Below, one piece after another: positions 23,131 to 34,190 of a DNA stretch of 64,000 nt; position 1 is the stretch's first letter; each line of letters starts with the position of its first letter. The stretch is from Chlorokybus atmophyticus. Lineage: Eukaryota; Streptophyta; Chlorokybophyceae; Chlorokybales; Chlorokybaceae. The stretch spans positions 2,594,206 through 2,658,205 of the forward strand of contig RHPI01002069.1 in NCBI GenBank assembly GCA_009103225.1. Direction: 5' to 3'. The translations under genes were made by a program, and so were the position numbers. The notes below the pieces were generated by a model that was given only the letters and a program-made list of their open reading frames with translations, had not been told where the DNA came from and ran no database searches.

Positions 23131-23169
23131 CTGCAGGCACCAAGTGAAGTGAAGAGGTGTACCTGGACG

Positions 23170-24532
23170 GAAGTGTGATGCATTCCAAGAGAGAATGAGG
23201 CTCGCCTTGCGCAAAGCTGAAGGATCGCTTCAGGAGGCTGGGCTTGAGCAAACCCGTGGTGGAGCAGTACTTCAATCTTCTCGAGGAAGTTGTGAAGGAC
23301 TTGGGAGTGGGACCGGACAGAATCAACTCAGCAGACGAGATAGGATTAGAGCCTGACACAGCAATGCAAAAGCAGAGAGTGATAGTTGCAAGGTGCGTAC
23401 ATGCATGCATGTTGTGCAATGCATGAGAAATTGTGTTGTGCAATGTGTGTGACATGCATGTTATGTGTACCGTGGTTCCAAATGGGCTCGAGCTGCAACA
23501 ACCGGGTCAAGAGAACACATTACCTTGATGGCTGCAGTCACGGGAGCGGGCTTTGCATTCCCTCCGCTGGTCATACTCAAGGGACAGAGGTTGAACAAGG
23601 ACATGGACGGCTTCGCCAAGGAGGTGCCACTTGCCAGCTTCAAGGCACAGAATAATGCATGGATAACAACCGAGATTTTTTAGCTGTGGGTGGAGGTGAT
23701 GGTGGAACACGCAGGGGGGGTCTCTATCGACAAGGCTGCCTTGCTGGTCATCAATGGACATGTTAGCCGCTATAACGCTAACATGATCGCCTTCGCCAGA
23801 GAGCATGGGCCGCGCATCCTCATCCTTCCACCCCATACTACTCACAGGTTGCAAGTGTTGGATGTAATCTGCTTCCACCCCTTCAAGGAAGAGTAATGCA
23901 AGCAAAATGCAGCAAGGCAAAGAGTGCGTTACAACTACCATCTGAGCGAAAAGGAGTTTCTGCGCATGCTCGTGAGACCCTTCTATGCATCCATGGCACC
24001 CCAGATCATCATCAACGGCTTCCGTGCATGCGGGCTCTGGCCTTTGAACAAACATTGTGTGGACAAATACCTTCCACCTGTTCAGCCAGAGGGACAACTG
24101 GGTGCTGTGCTTGAAGCTATCGACGCTGAGGACGATGTTGCTGAGCCCAATGTTGCCAACCCAGAAGTGGATGACTGCGCCCTTGGCACAGAAGCCCCAG
24201 CGAAGAAGAGGAGGGGGGTGAAGGCTGCACACTTACTCACCAGCCAGCAGATGCATGCAATGTTAGAAGAACAAGACCAGGAGAAGGAGCGGAAGCTTCC
24301 GCTCCTTCTTAAGAGGCAAGACAAGCTCAAGAGGCAAGAGGAGAGGGCTGACAAGGCTGAGGCTACAAAGCACGCAGCTCAAAAGGCAGCCTCACAAGCA
24401 GCCAAGAAGGCTGCCAATGAGGCCAAGAAGTTCCTGGAGGCGCAAAAGAAGGCAGAGAGGAGAGCTGCCATGCAGGACAAGCGGCAGGAGGAGGCTCAGA
24501 AGAAGGCGGAGGCTGAGAAGACGGCTCGCTAG
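23170..24532 (+). pseudogene. pogo/Tigger-like transposase, DDE half (split)
   Basis: Continuation of the gene interrupted at 4990. The first exon (to about 23391) carries VVEQYFNLLEEVV and the first catalytic Asp in SADEIG. The second (from about 23465) has TTGSREHITLMAAVTG, then a TAG stop at 23681-23683. After it the frame continues with LLVINGHVSRYN, where the usual DGH motif reads NGH, so the second catalytic Asp is lost, and with LPPHTTHRLQVLD, which holds the third Asp. A TAA follows at 23894-23896. The C-terminal part (23924-24532) has FRACGLWPLN and an Ala/Lys/Glu-rich coiled tail. Two stops and a lost catalytic residue mean it is inactive. Confidence 0.8.
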
Positions 24533-24736
24533 GAGAAGGAGCAGAGGGAGAAGACAGCTGCGGAGGCTATGGCGATCCTCTGCAGATACGAATGGAATAG
24601 CGTCCGGTGTGACAATCAGCAGGGAGACCCTTTGCAGACGTGGCTGAGGACTACGCAGCCAACCGCTTCACCCCTCACCCAGCAGCCAAGGAGGCAGGAG
24701 CTCGGTGGAGAGCGAAGAGGGAAGCTGAGCACAAGC

Positions 24737-25197
24737 TGTTGAAGGTATTACATGGGTGATGCTTGTATCCGGTCAGCTTGCCCTTTATACAGGAGTCGAG
24801 AGTCGAAGGTACCAGGAAGAAGCGCGTGGACTCCGGACTTAGCAAGACGGTCGAGTCATGACGGACTCCGGACCAGGCTGCTTGGTAGAGCCTTGGGAGA
24901 AATCGCGTAGCCTCGTGGATACGTAAGCTTAGCAGGCGTGGCTTAGCTTGTTGGAAAGCTCTAGTTGTGAGCTAGACAGCCTAGCTTACAGAACAGCAAT
25001 CGGCTGAGTATAGCGCACGCGGTGCTTGCCAATGTAGACGTGTGTATAGACTGGCGGGGTATAAAGCCCAGACTTGTTGCAATGAAGATAAAAAAGAGGT
25101 CACGATGTAGCATGTGTGCGGATGCTATGGCAGCAGTAGCAGTCATGCTCTTGTGTTGATGTTGTTGGCGTGTCACTTGCACGTGCGTATGTAAACA
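24737..25197 (+). mobile_element. Solo LTR 2 (461 bp)
   Basis: Same family as 8896-9354 with only scattered differences. It starts TGTTGAAGG, ends GTAAACA and is flanked by the 5-bp duplication CAAGC (24732-24736 and 25198-25202). It lies just downstream of the Tigger coding region. Confidence 0.9.
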
Positions 25198-25202
25198 CAA
25201 GC

Positions 25203-26184
25203 CACAATCAGTATAGCATAGCAACTGCATGACTGTGCACGCATCTATGTAGACTTAGACTTAGACTTCCTTGGGGACAGTGCAATGCTTTCAAAGCCTC
25301 AATCTCACCCGTGCTCATGCATGCACGAGCATACATGCATGCACGCACAGACTTGCACAAGATGTCTTGCAGGCACAGGCATACGCACAGCACCCAAACC
25401 CTTGCAAACGGCCATCCACACAGCAGCCCACGCCGCGCCTACACCACCAGCGCCAGCGCCGCCATCACGCGTATAACCTTGCACAACTGTTTTGCAGGCC
25501 ATGCACACAACAGCCACAACCCTTGCAACCATGTTCAACCCTAAGCTACTACTAGTCGACGGCGACGCGAGTCCTTTGTTAAGCCGTTTGGGCCCGGATG
25601 AAGCGTTATATAAAATTCAAAAGCATAATTACCGCCGCAGCTTCGAGATGGTTAATTATAGGTAAGAGATGGCGCCGGGTAAAGCAAACCCTAACATGGG
25701 ATCCCACATCGATGTCGACGTCGACACAAGTAACCTTTGCAAAATCCGTTCTGGCTTGTCCGTATCAACGCGAGACGACAAGTCAGCCCTCGCCAACATC
25801 GACACACCCCGACTGATCACCTTCCGTCGCCGTCGATGCGCGATAAACCATAGACATTGGTGAGTTTATACTTGCCCCACAGCAGCTGCTCGGGCTCTCC
25901 GACTGTTCATAAGTGCCATCATCGTTGAGTCGCGACTTGCCTAATGGCAGTCGCGCCGATTTGACCAGTTCAGTCGGCGGCAGAACGCGACCTGCCTATC
26001 AAGGCGACGCGACCTGTTGGGCTGGCAACGACGGGCTTTGCGCGCAATCAACCGGTATGGGCCTGCAAAAACCCGGCCTTGGAAGTGGGGCCGGTGACCA
26101 ACCCTAATCAGACCCCTAGAAATCTTCCTCAGCTGAAAAGGGGCAGCTGCCGAGGACGTCAGCGTTCTTAAGTTGGGTGGAATG
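25203..26184. other. No gene recognised
   Basis: Short open frames only. CA-rich DNA to about 25550, then GTCGAC/CGACG-rich DNA. I cannot assign it to a gene or a known repeat. Confidence 0.5.
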
Positions 26185-26800
26185 TACAGTCTACCCCCGC
26201 TAAGAGACTTCGCTCCAAGAGAATAACCCCGCTAACAGCATAGAAAATGAGATTACCAAACGGAATACAGGCAAATGTTGGTGCCTAAGAGAATATGCTT
26301 AACCGCGAAGAGCATATCTTTATGTCATGTAATTCTCGCAAGTTTTAGTGAGCAATATTCCAAGATTAGGGGCGTAGTGCGTGACGGGTGTGGCATAGCG
26401 CGTGACGCGCGTGATGTATAGGGCGTGATGGTTGAGGTGTGACGCGCAATCAGCGTGACGAGCGTGATCATCACGCCCGTCGCGCCATAATGGCGCGACG
26501 GGCGTGGCATGGTACGCGTGACGCAATGGGCGTGATGGGCGTGATGAAATCGCGCTTAAAGCATATTTATGCTCTTGACACCCATAATATGCTCCTGGAC
26601 GTAAAGAGAACGTCGCAATATGTTTTCCCTGCCGGCCGACTAAATATTGGCAACGGCCGTGCACCTGAGGACGCTAATTTAGACTGTCGTGGCTCAGGCC
26701 ACCTGTAATCTTGATACAGGGACCTAATAGTAACTTCCATTACTCTCAGGCCCTTTTTGTTACAATTTACTCTTTAACAGTTGACTATGCCTAACTAACA

Positions 26801-27065
26801 GGCGCCTGTTAGTTACCTATCAGGCCTTAACAGGTGACTTTATATAATTGACAGGCACCTGTTAGTCACACACCAGGCCTTAACAAATGACTTTGTGTAA
26901 TTTACAGGCAACTGTTAGTTACACATCAGGCCTTATTAGGTGACTACAACTAATCAACGGGCACCTGTAAGTTACACATCAGTCTTACCTAGGTGACTCA
27001 GCCTATGTGACAGGCACCTGCAGGTTACACACCAGTCCAGCGCAGGCGACTAAGCCCAATTCACA
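26801..27065 (+). repeat. Five tandem 53-bp subterminal repeats
   Basis: Units start GGCACCTGTTAGTTACACATC and carry AGGTGACT near position 32. Five in register, with a degenerate unit before and a partial one after. GGTGACT also occurs just inside the right end (CACGGTGACTGA), so these may be transposase-binding sites. Confidence 0.8.
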
Positions 27066-27431
27066 AGCACCAACTAGGTAATTATCGACAAAATAAGGCA
27101 ATCTTTAACAACTGAAGGTGACCAATGCCTAACTGTCGTCATATGTATTTGCATAGCTTGACTACACGCGACTGTCACTGACTTCCAGCATTGTTATGTG
27201 CCTGTGCTGTGTACATGTACCTGAAATGTGTACAGTGTCTCTCAGTCACTTGCCAAGGCTTGTAGTTCGATTATGTGACTCGAATGCAGTTCTGTTGTAT
27301 ATCATAGGGATGCAAGTATTGATGTGCATGAGCATAATGACGATTGACTGAGCTGGTTTAAGATGCACAACACTCAGTCACAAGAGCCTTGTAGCTATGT
27401 ACACTACCAGCTAAACGGACTACCAACTGCG

Positions 27432-29259
27432 CTACAGCTCCTCTCCATCATCGCTGGTCTCGTCATTACGGAACAAAGCACCACGCGCTGGGGCCTGTGG
27501 AGGAGACGCCGGAGCTTGCTCTTCCTCCTCAAACGGTTGTGCCAGCCAATCAAATGCCGCTTCTGCCTCAGCGAGCGGGTCACGAGCTGCTGTCTCTTGC
27601 GGCCGGCGCCGATTGGGATCTTTCAGGTATTCGACACAAGATGCAGTGCGGCGTTTCACAAGGGTGAATGGCTGGAGGGCTGCGTACCGTTGCCTCATCT
27701 CCCGCTTCATTGACATGATCATGGTGTTGATTTCGCTGAGGTACTCTTCATGTGTGTCTATGCTGGCAGCTAGGAGAGGGTCTCCATCCTTGCCCTTTAG
27801 GATGCGCTCCACCTGCGTAGTTTACAGGCATGTCTTAGTGGCATCGAAAGCCACTATTCACTGCAACGCGTCTGCAAGCCTGTAGTTTGGGGCTACAGCA
27901 TTCCTGAATTGCTAATGATGGAGTTCAGAGTGCTCACCGTAAGCAACAGGTATGCGAGGTGGTTGACTGTCAGCTGCCGGCGACCAGGTGTAGTGACGGC
28001 GTAAGACCAGCATTGCACGATCATTTGCCAGATTATGGGATTGCCCCATTCATGGATGTATCTCCTCCGCTCCGGGTCTGCAGTGTCGGTCACCTCAAAT
28101 CTCCGCCATGACTTGTCTGCGACAGTCATACCGACAAGGCATTAGTCACGAAATAGATAGTTCAAGTTGAGCCTGCACCAGGCTAGAATAGTGCCTGTGA
28201 CTTACTTTGGAGCGCGTTGCGCATCTGGGCTTTTTGGGTCTCGGGGTCCATTAGGGCGTCGATGTGCCTGATTGAATCGGTTACAATAGGCGAGATGAGT
28301 ACGTGTGTATGGAGGCTGAGTAAGAAGGCAGTGTTGCATAGCAGACATGGTGGTGAGGGACCCAACTCACTTGCGCTCGTTGCTGTTAGACAGTGTCCAC
28401 TTGTACTCCTTCTCAAGGACATGCTTGATCTTGGTGACGTTCTCAGACCGGACCTGCGTAGCTTTCTTCAGGGCGACACTCCAGTGGAAGGGGCACTCCT
28501 TGGGAGTCCAGTACACCTCATAGAACTTGGCCGCATCGGCCTCGTCGTCATGGTCGAAGCCAACTACCTGTCACGGGCAGGTTGGTCAGTGTCACGGTGC
28601 AGTGCGGTCATGAAGCATTCACAGCACCTGACACATGACGTTACGAATAGTGTCCTCCTTGGGATAAACGTGGCTCTCTACCCAGTGGCCGTTTATGATT
28701 TCAACGACGGCATCTCGCAAATGCTGTCCACAGAAGAACAATCCGTTACACACATACACACAGTGTCACAGTGTCACACAGTGCTTACCTCGTTGCCAAT
28801 CTTCCACTTGCTTGGGGAAGGGTTGCTGACGGCCGAGGTTGCCACGTCACGGCCAAATGCGTTTGGGTTGGGGGTTCCAATCGACCCTTTGCAAGCACAA
28901 CCACATGAGTCATGCTGCCAGCCATGAAAGATGCAACCCTCACAGTTGCAAAAGAAGAGCAACGTGCACAGTGTATCCAGAACGCATGCAGTGAGTCACT
29001 GTGCCAGTCATGATAGAAGCAAGCATCCAAGTTAGAAGTTGAGCAAGAAGCAACGTGCACAGTGCATCAAGAACGCATGCAGTCTAGCTTGCCCTTGCGA
29101 CTGCGGTGTCAGGTGGAGTTGTTGTGATGTGCTGGGCGTTAGCGCGGGGTCTTGCTGCGATTGGTTGGCGACGGTTGCCTGGTTGAACACTGGGGGCAAT
29201 GTGGACAACTGGCGCCGACCTCCACGACGAGGTGCACTTACGGATGGACCACGAGGCAT
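27432..29259 (-). CDS. Unrecognised cargo protein of the Plavaka element
   Basis: Seven exons: first exon from ATG 29259 (basic, then Gln/Ser/Pro-rich, 3-prime border unresolved), then 28886-28789, 28723-28628, 28567-28371, 28267-28206, 28116-27938 and 27812-27432, all joining in frame with GT-AG introns. About 400 residues. The central part is globular (HLRDAVVEIINGHWVESHVY, then WTPKECPFHWSVALKKA and EKEYKWTLSNSNER); the C-terminus is acidic and Pro-rich. I see no enzymatic motif or known domain and assign no function. It is transcribed divergently from the OTU-RING gene across a promoter with GTACCAT palindromes. Confidence 0.65.
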
Positions 29260-29439
29260 CTCTCCAACTGATAGTCGGGTGCCGCCTGTTTAGCTGTAAG
29301 TGGCGCTGCCGCCTCCAACGCTGTCGCCGCCGGTTGGCCCGCCCGAATGTATGAGGCGCGAAAACAAAAATGAGGCGGTTTTGAACGTCTAGAGTCCCGC
29401 ACTAGAGTCGCACTTGTAGTGCGTCCTTGCTCCTATGGT

Positions 29440-29600
29440 TGATGGTACGACTTATGCATTCGTGCCATGCATGCTTCGTACAACCATTGTTACCAATGGT
29501 TGTGTCGTAACATTTATGGTACGACAGAGGCATCTCTCGTCCAACCCCAGCGATTGCCGTACAATGGCTCTGTCGTACCATCCATGGTACGACAGAGGCA
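29440..29600. promoter_or_regulatory. Bidirectional promoter with GTCGTACCAT/ATGGTACGAC palindromes
   Basis: Between the divergent starts at 29259 (-) and 29856 (+). It holds a perfect GTCGTACCAT-CC-ATGGTACGAC palindrome (29572-29593), a looser one around TCGTACAACCATTG...CAATGGTTG, and single ATGGTACGAC half-sites with an ACAGAGGCAT tail at about 29518 and 29586. The same core recurs upstream of the other genes of the element. Confidence 0.65.
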
Positions 29601-29855
29601 TTGCTCGATCAGCCCAAATGGGAGTTAGCATGCACTCACCCAAACACGCTTCATTGATGGCCGGATGATGGCACGCAGGGGCACCAGGTCGATGACGGGT
29701 CGAATGTCAGGCTTGATGGGCCTGGGTTCGACTAGGAGGCGGAGGACCAGGAGTCGGAGGCGGCGGCGGCGGCGGCGGCGGCGTGGCACATCTTGCGAGA
29801 AGTTGTGGTCGTAAGAGTTCAAGCAGCGAAGCCAGCTACTACCGGTCGCCACGTC

Positions 29856-32800
29856 ATGGATCATGGCAGGCGTCAGCAATGGGGCTGTCCAACATGCATC
29901 ACCAACATTGGACAAACCAGCAGGCAAGCCATTAAAGACCATCTTCACACAGAGAGCTGCTTGGTGGCTCGCTTTCTGCAACAGGGAGTGGATCAGGAGC
30001 TGCAGTCCTTGGAGCCCCTTGTCAGAACCATGCGGGACCAGTTGCGGCTGTGGGAACAAGCACAAAGGAATGCAGAGGTACGCTCAACAGTCACATGCAT
30101 TTCCTTGCAAGAGCAATTTGTTTTTTAGCGCAGTCCATGTGATATATGTAGCGTGGCTGCAGGCCTCCACTATTCACCCATACCCACCCTACAGTCAAGC
30201 CGACATTGCGGAAGCAAGAGCAGATAGACAGAGCTGGGCGGCGGTATGTTGTTGCCAATCTCGCTGTGCATGTTGACTGCAATGTCGGCTCCAATGCATG
30301 CCTACCTTTCCATGCTAGGATGTGCGTGAGCGTGCGAAGTCGCGCGCGCGTGCCGAACGAAGTAGGCTGGGTTTGAGCACAGGAGCGCGTGGCCATTCGT
30401 CCGGCATTCAACCAATAGTGCATCAACCAGCAATGACGCAGTCCATGCAATCATTCGTGCATCAACCAGCAATGCCGCAGGTGACTGTTCGAAGCAACCA
30501 ACTGATGACGGTGTGACGCAGTTGACTATTGCAATTGCAGTGTCGCAAGCATGCAGCTAACCCACATGTGATTGGTTGACAGCACCACAGTGCACTAAGT
30601 CCTGTTGGAGCTCCTATGCAAGCCTGGATTCAATCCCATCAACTGGTCCTTCAATCCCACTTGCTGATGGGCGCGGCGGCAATGCGGCATCAGTTTAACA
30701 TGCATGTTGGCCTGTTGAATCCCGACATGTCCATTGGGGCAGTGGCGCATGATGTGCCCATGGCTCAAGAGCTCCGTGACGAGTCTGCCATCGAGGGTGG
30801 CGGGGAGAGTGCAGCCAATACCACCTTGTCAGCCCCCATGGCTTCCCCTGCTCCATGCAGCCCACGGGCCATTGAGGTAAGTCGCTGTCTTTTATGCTCG
30901 TGCCTTGGTAACAATGCGTCAGGCACTGCATAAGCTTATATTCGTCCTTTGCAACATTGTGAGCCATCTTATCCTGGGTCCTGTATACAGCCCCCCTTGC
31001 TGCATGCACAAGTGGTCTCACCTGCAGCTCCTGCTCCCCTCCCAGCCAGAGCGCAACCACCTTCCGCGGCACCAGTCCTTCGTGCACTGCCATCTCCTCC
31101 ACGAGCAGCACCGGTGATTGCGGGGCAACAATCCTTCTTGCCGCCACCGGCGAGACCACAGCACAATGCAACAACCGATGTGGCTTCTGCACCTACCTTA
31201 CCCCACCCGCTGCAAGTTGAAGCCGGCAGTCTGCCCCAAACTCAGGTACTTTATCAGTCACTGTGACTCTTGCCGTCCACAGTTGGACACACCATGTGAG
31301 TGCTGTATGCGCATGCAGCAGGGGTCACCACCTGCCAGCGAGTCATCAGAGGAGCTGGCCGCAACCCGCATACGGCCATCAGTCATGCTAGGTGGCCAGC
31401 TCGCCTCATGGGACCACTTCAATGCGCCAACGGATGGTAACTGCTTCTACCATTGTGTATTTCGCGCCAGGCCATCCATAGCGCAAAGTGTCCTGGATGA
31501 TCACAAGTGCCCCAGCTCGAGCAGATTTTGGGCCATGCTGGACACCATGGACGACGACGGCAGGGGGCACACTCTCCGCAAAATCACCGCCAAGGCTGTC
31601 GATGCAGGCGTGGCGAGCAGAATCCTAGACTTCTGCAGAGCCACTGGTGCCGCGGGAGAGATGGCGCAGTATTACGACAAACTGCCTGCGACCATGTTGG
31701 CTGATATCAACTGCAACATTGACCTAGCCATGGCCAAGGTGCGACAGATCGTGCGGAGAAAAGATGTGTACGTCGAGCACCTGCAGATGACCATGTTTGC
31801 CAACAAGCTGGGCTTGTTGATTGGCTGCGTGACCGTTCAGCGCGAGCATGGGGAGTGGGTGCCACGGCCCGGCAGCGCAGTTTGGGTTGGAAATAAAGAA
31901 GCCCCCAACTCAGTCCTGGTGGTGGGCAACACTGCTCCTGATGAGCCAGAAGCACACTTTTGGCTCCTCAAGCCTGCAAGCACCGAACAGTGGTCGTGGC
32001 CTATGCATGAAGTGCCACCGGAGGTAACACACCTGATCGGAGAGTGGCGGAATGGCGTTGCCAATTCCCCGCTACCACCGGCTGTGACCCAGAGTGCTGC
32101 GCCAACGCCTCAGGCCTCGCCTTCGTGTGCTAGGCAAGAAGTAGCCGAGTGTTCTGCACATCCTGCCTCCCCTCAACCACAGCCACATGCTCGCAATCCC
32201 AATTCAGCACCCTCCCTTCCTGCCGCGGAGACTCACTTGCCACCGCACTCTGACCATCCGGAGGCATCTCCATCAAGAAGCAGCTGTAGCTCGCCCTCTC
32301 CCTCTAAGCTTGCCACATTGATCCCAGCCTGTCTTGTTGGTAAAGAGATTGATCGAGGTGTCCTGAAAGCTGCGCTGAAAGACAAAGGCTTCATGCTCGA
32401 CCTCATGAAGCAACATGAGGTCGTGGAGGAACGGGAGGCAACCAACAAGCGCAAGGCTGTGGAGCAAGAAGATAACGCCTTACCTCCTCTGAGTGACAGT
32501 GCCACGGAGAGCGCCTGCCAGGATGTGCAGGGTGACAAAAAAAAAAAGAAGAAGGTTGTTGGAACAAAGGACGCTGACAGGACCAAAAAAGGAAAGGTGA
32601 GGCATCGTTACAACATTAGAAGAAGCACAGCGCCTTGAAGCCTCACTGGGGCTGACTGTGTGTCCTGAGTAGGCACAGGCGGGTTTACAGCGTCAAGTGG
32701 CTGCTCAGCATCGTCCAGAGAGACAGCCGGTGCGGCACGAGCTGCCTAAGCTCAAAGCACCGACGCGCAGACGCTTTGGGGGGCTGACTCGTAGTGCAAA

Positions 32801-33707
32801 GGAGTTGATCACCCTACAGTACGCCCAAGACGCGCTGCATCACCGCATGCGGCATGCCTCGAGGTGGGTGACGAAAGTTTGCAATAAGTGGGAGCAAACG
32901 CGGAGAATGCGGTCTAAACAGACCTCTGGGGATTGGCCGTGGTTGGAACCCATACACGATATGGCCATCCGTAGTACGTTGTTGCCCCTCGCCGTCCTCG
33001 ATATGATGGTGTTGTTGCTGCCGCAGCACCCCGGCAATGTGCAAGAGCTATCTGCGGAGCAGAACTTCGACCTGCTGCAGCAGATGTACCTGTCGATGTC
33101 GACTAATGCGGGTCGAGATGTGTGCCACTACCTGAGCAAACATACTGGGTGGCAAGTAAAACCATTCGAGCTGTACTTGGCATGCTTTGGCTGGCAGTGG
33201 CTGTATGTCATACGGCACGTCGAGCTGATTCTGTGGAAGCTCGAAGAAAATGACGATGCGGGGGAGTACACGAGTGACGACAGCCATGTCGAGGGCCTGG
33301 ATGAACGCATGCTGGACGAGACCACCAAGACCAGCAGGTGGTGTATGGCGGCAGATGGGCGTCAGGTGATCGAGCAGGCAGTGGAGCGTTATGCTGCGCC
33401 ATTCAGATGGGAGTCGCTACGCCTGCGACGCGATAACAGAGTTTGGTGGCAGAGGCAGCTTGCACACCCGCGTGCACCATGTGTGCTGATTTGTCGCATT
33501 GAAGAGCCACCCCCCCCAGCGGATGGGGAGACGCCCTGTTGCAAGAAAGCGATGTGCCATGTCTGCATCATAGCACATCAGAAGACTGTGGCAAATAAAT
33601 CAAAGAATCTACAAGCGTGTCCATTCTGCAAGCAACCTCACCCGTTTTGGTCGCCACGCCTGATGCAAGACGCCAACGTGTCGGCGGTGATTTGGCCCCC
33701 GCCTTGA
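29856..33707 (+). CDS. OTU-type cysteine protease fused to a RING-like finger (1114 aa)
   Basis: Seven exons, all phase 0: 29856-30077, 30163-30243, 30319-30480, 30583-30876, 30991-31245, 31283-32596, 32691-33707. Order: N-terminal C2HC finger (CPTC...HLHTESC, residues ~11-35); coiled and Gln/Pro-rich linker; OTU domain (~385-580) with the catalytic Asp and Cys in NAPTDGNCFYHCVF and a candidate His in EAHFWLL; Lys-rich stretch; helical domain with GWQWLYVIRHVELILWKLEE; C-terminal RING-like finger CCKKAMCHVCI...ACPFCKQ. OTU enzymes remove ubiquitin; RING domains usually add it. Activity is inferred from motifs only. The exon joins rest on splice signals and frame, and the link between the OTU and RING exons crosses one 94-bp intron. 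Confidence 0.75.
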
Positions 33708-34190
33708 TGCCAATTGTGCATGTATTGTAGTTTTGTGTTGGCTTCCTGTGAACCATGTAGGTACATGTATAGTTGCAGCATGGTGCATGGTGCACCAGAG
33801 ATCTGCTGTTGTTAGAAGCATTGGCTGTACATGTGTATGATGACTGCCCGGCGCATGAGTCAGTGCATGGCTTGCATACCTCGCTGGTTTAGAGCGTGGT
33901 TGACAGCAACAAACTCGGACAGCGCTCTGGGTTCCATGGCATGACAGCACAGTATTACTCTACGATCGTGGTAGTATGCGAGTATCCTTGTACTGTAGTA
34001 CCATTAACAGATGGAGTACCATTCATGTTGATGTAGTACCATGCATGGTACTGCAATAGCGTATAAGGTACAGTCGTGCTTCACTTGAAGTTTGACCCAT
34101 TTAGGGTTCGTAAGCTGGCAACCCTAAATTGATGCCCATACCCTAAAGTCTCGCTCAGTTTGTGGGCAGCCGTGCCGATTCCTATTTTGC
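33708..34190. promoter_or_regulatory. Promoter region of the methyltransferase gene with GTACCAT palindrome
   Basis: Upstream of the ATG at 34191. It contains a perfect 18-bp palindrome AGTACCATGCATGGTACT (34035-34052) and further GTAGTACCATT and GAGTACCATTC half-sites (about 33996-34022). Confidence 0.6.

Larger units (their letters stand above)
4991..23146. mobile_element. CACTA/EnSpm-like DNA transposon, ~18.2 kb with nested inserts
   Basis: The left end reads CACATGGCGCCTGCAG (4991-5006). The right end, read inward, is CACTTGGTGCCTGCAG (23146-23131), 14 of 16 bases alike, giving the CAC...GTG termini of the EnSpm superfamily. Hairpin-rich arrays lie just inside both ends. The flanks are the two halves of one Tigger-like transposase gene, which supports these borders independently. 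The adjacent trinucleotides AAT and AAG agree at only two of three positions, so a target duplication is not proven. Inside are a transposase gene (-), a coiled-coil protein gene (+) and a SAM-domain gene (-), plus a solo LTR and a Copia element; without these two inserts the element is about 12.2 kb. Stop codons and a frameshift show it is no longer autonomous. Confidence 0.65.

Noticed and set aside
26801-27065. CRISPR array
   Set aside because: The 53-bp units are repeated throughout without unique spacers, and the context is a eukaryotic transposon.
28267-28371. GC-AG intron (GAGC|GCAAGT) in the unknown Plavaka cargo gene
   Set aside because: A GT donor four bases further (CGCAA|GTGAGT) gives an equally good in-frame join, so it was not counted.
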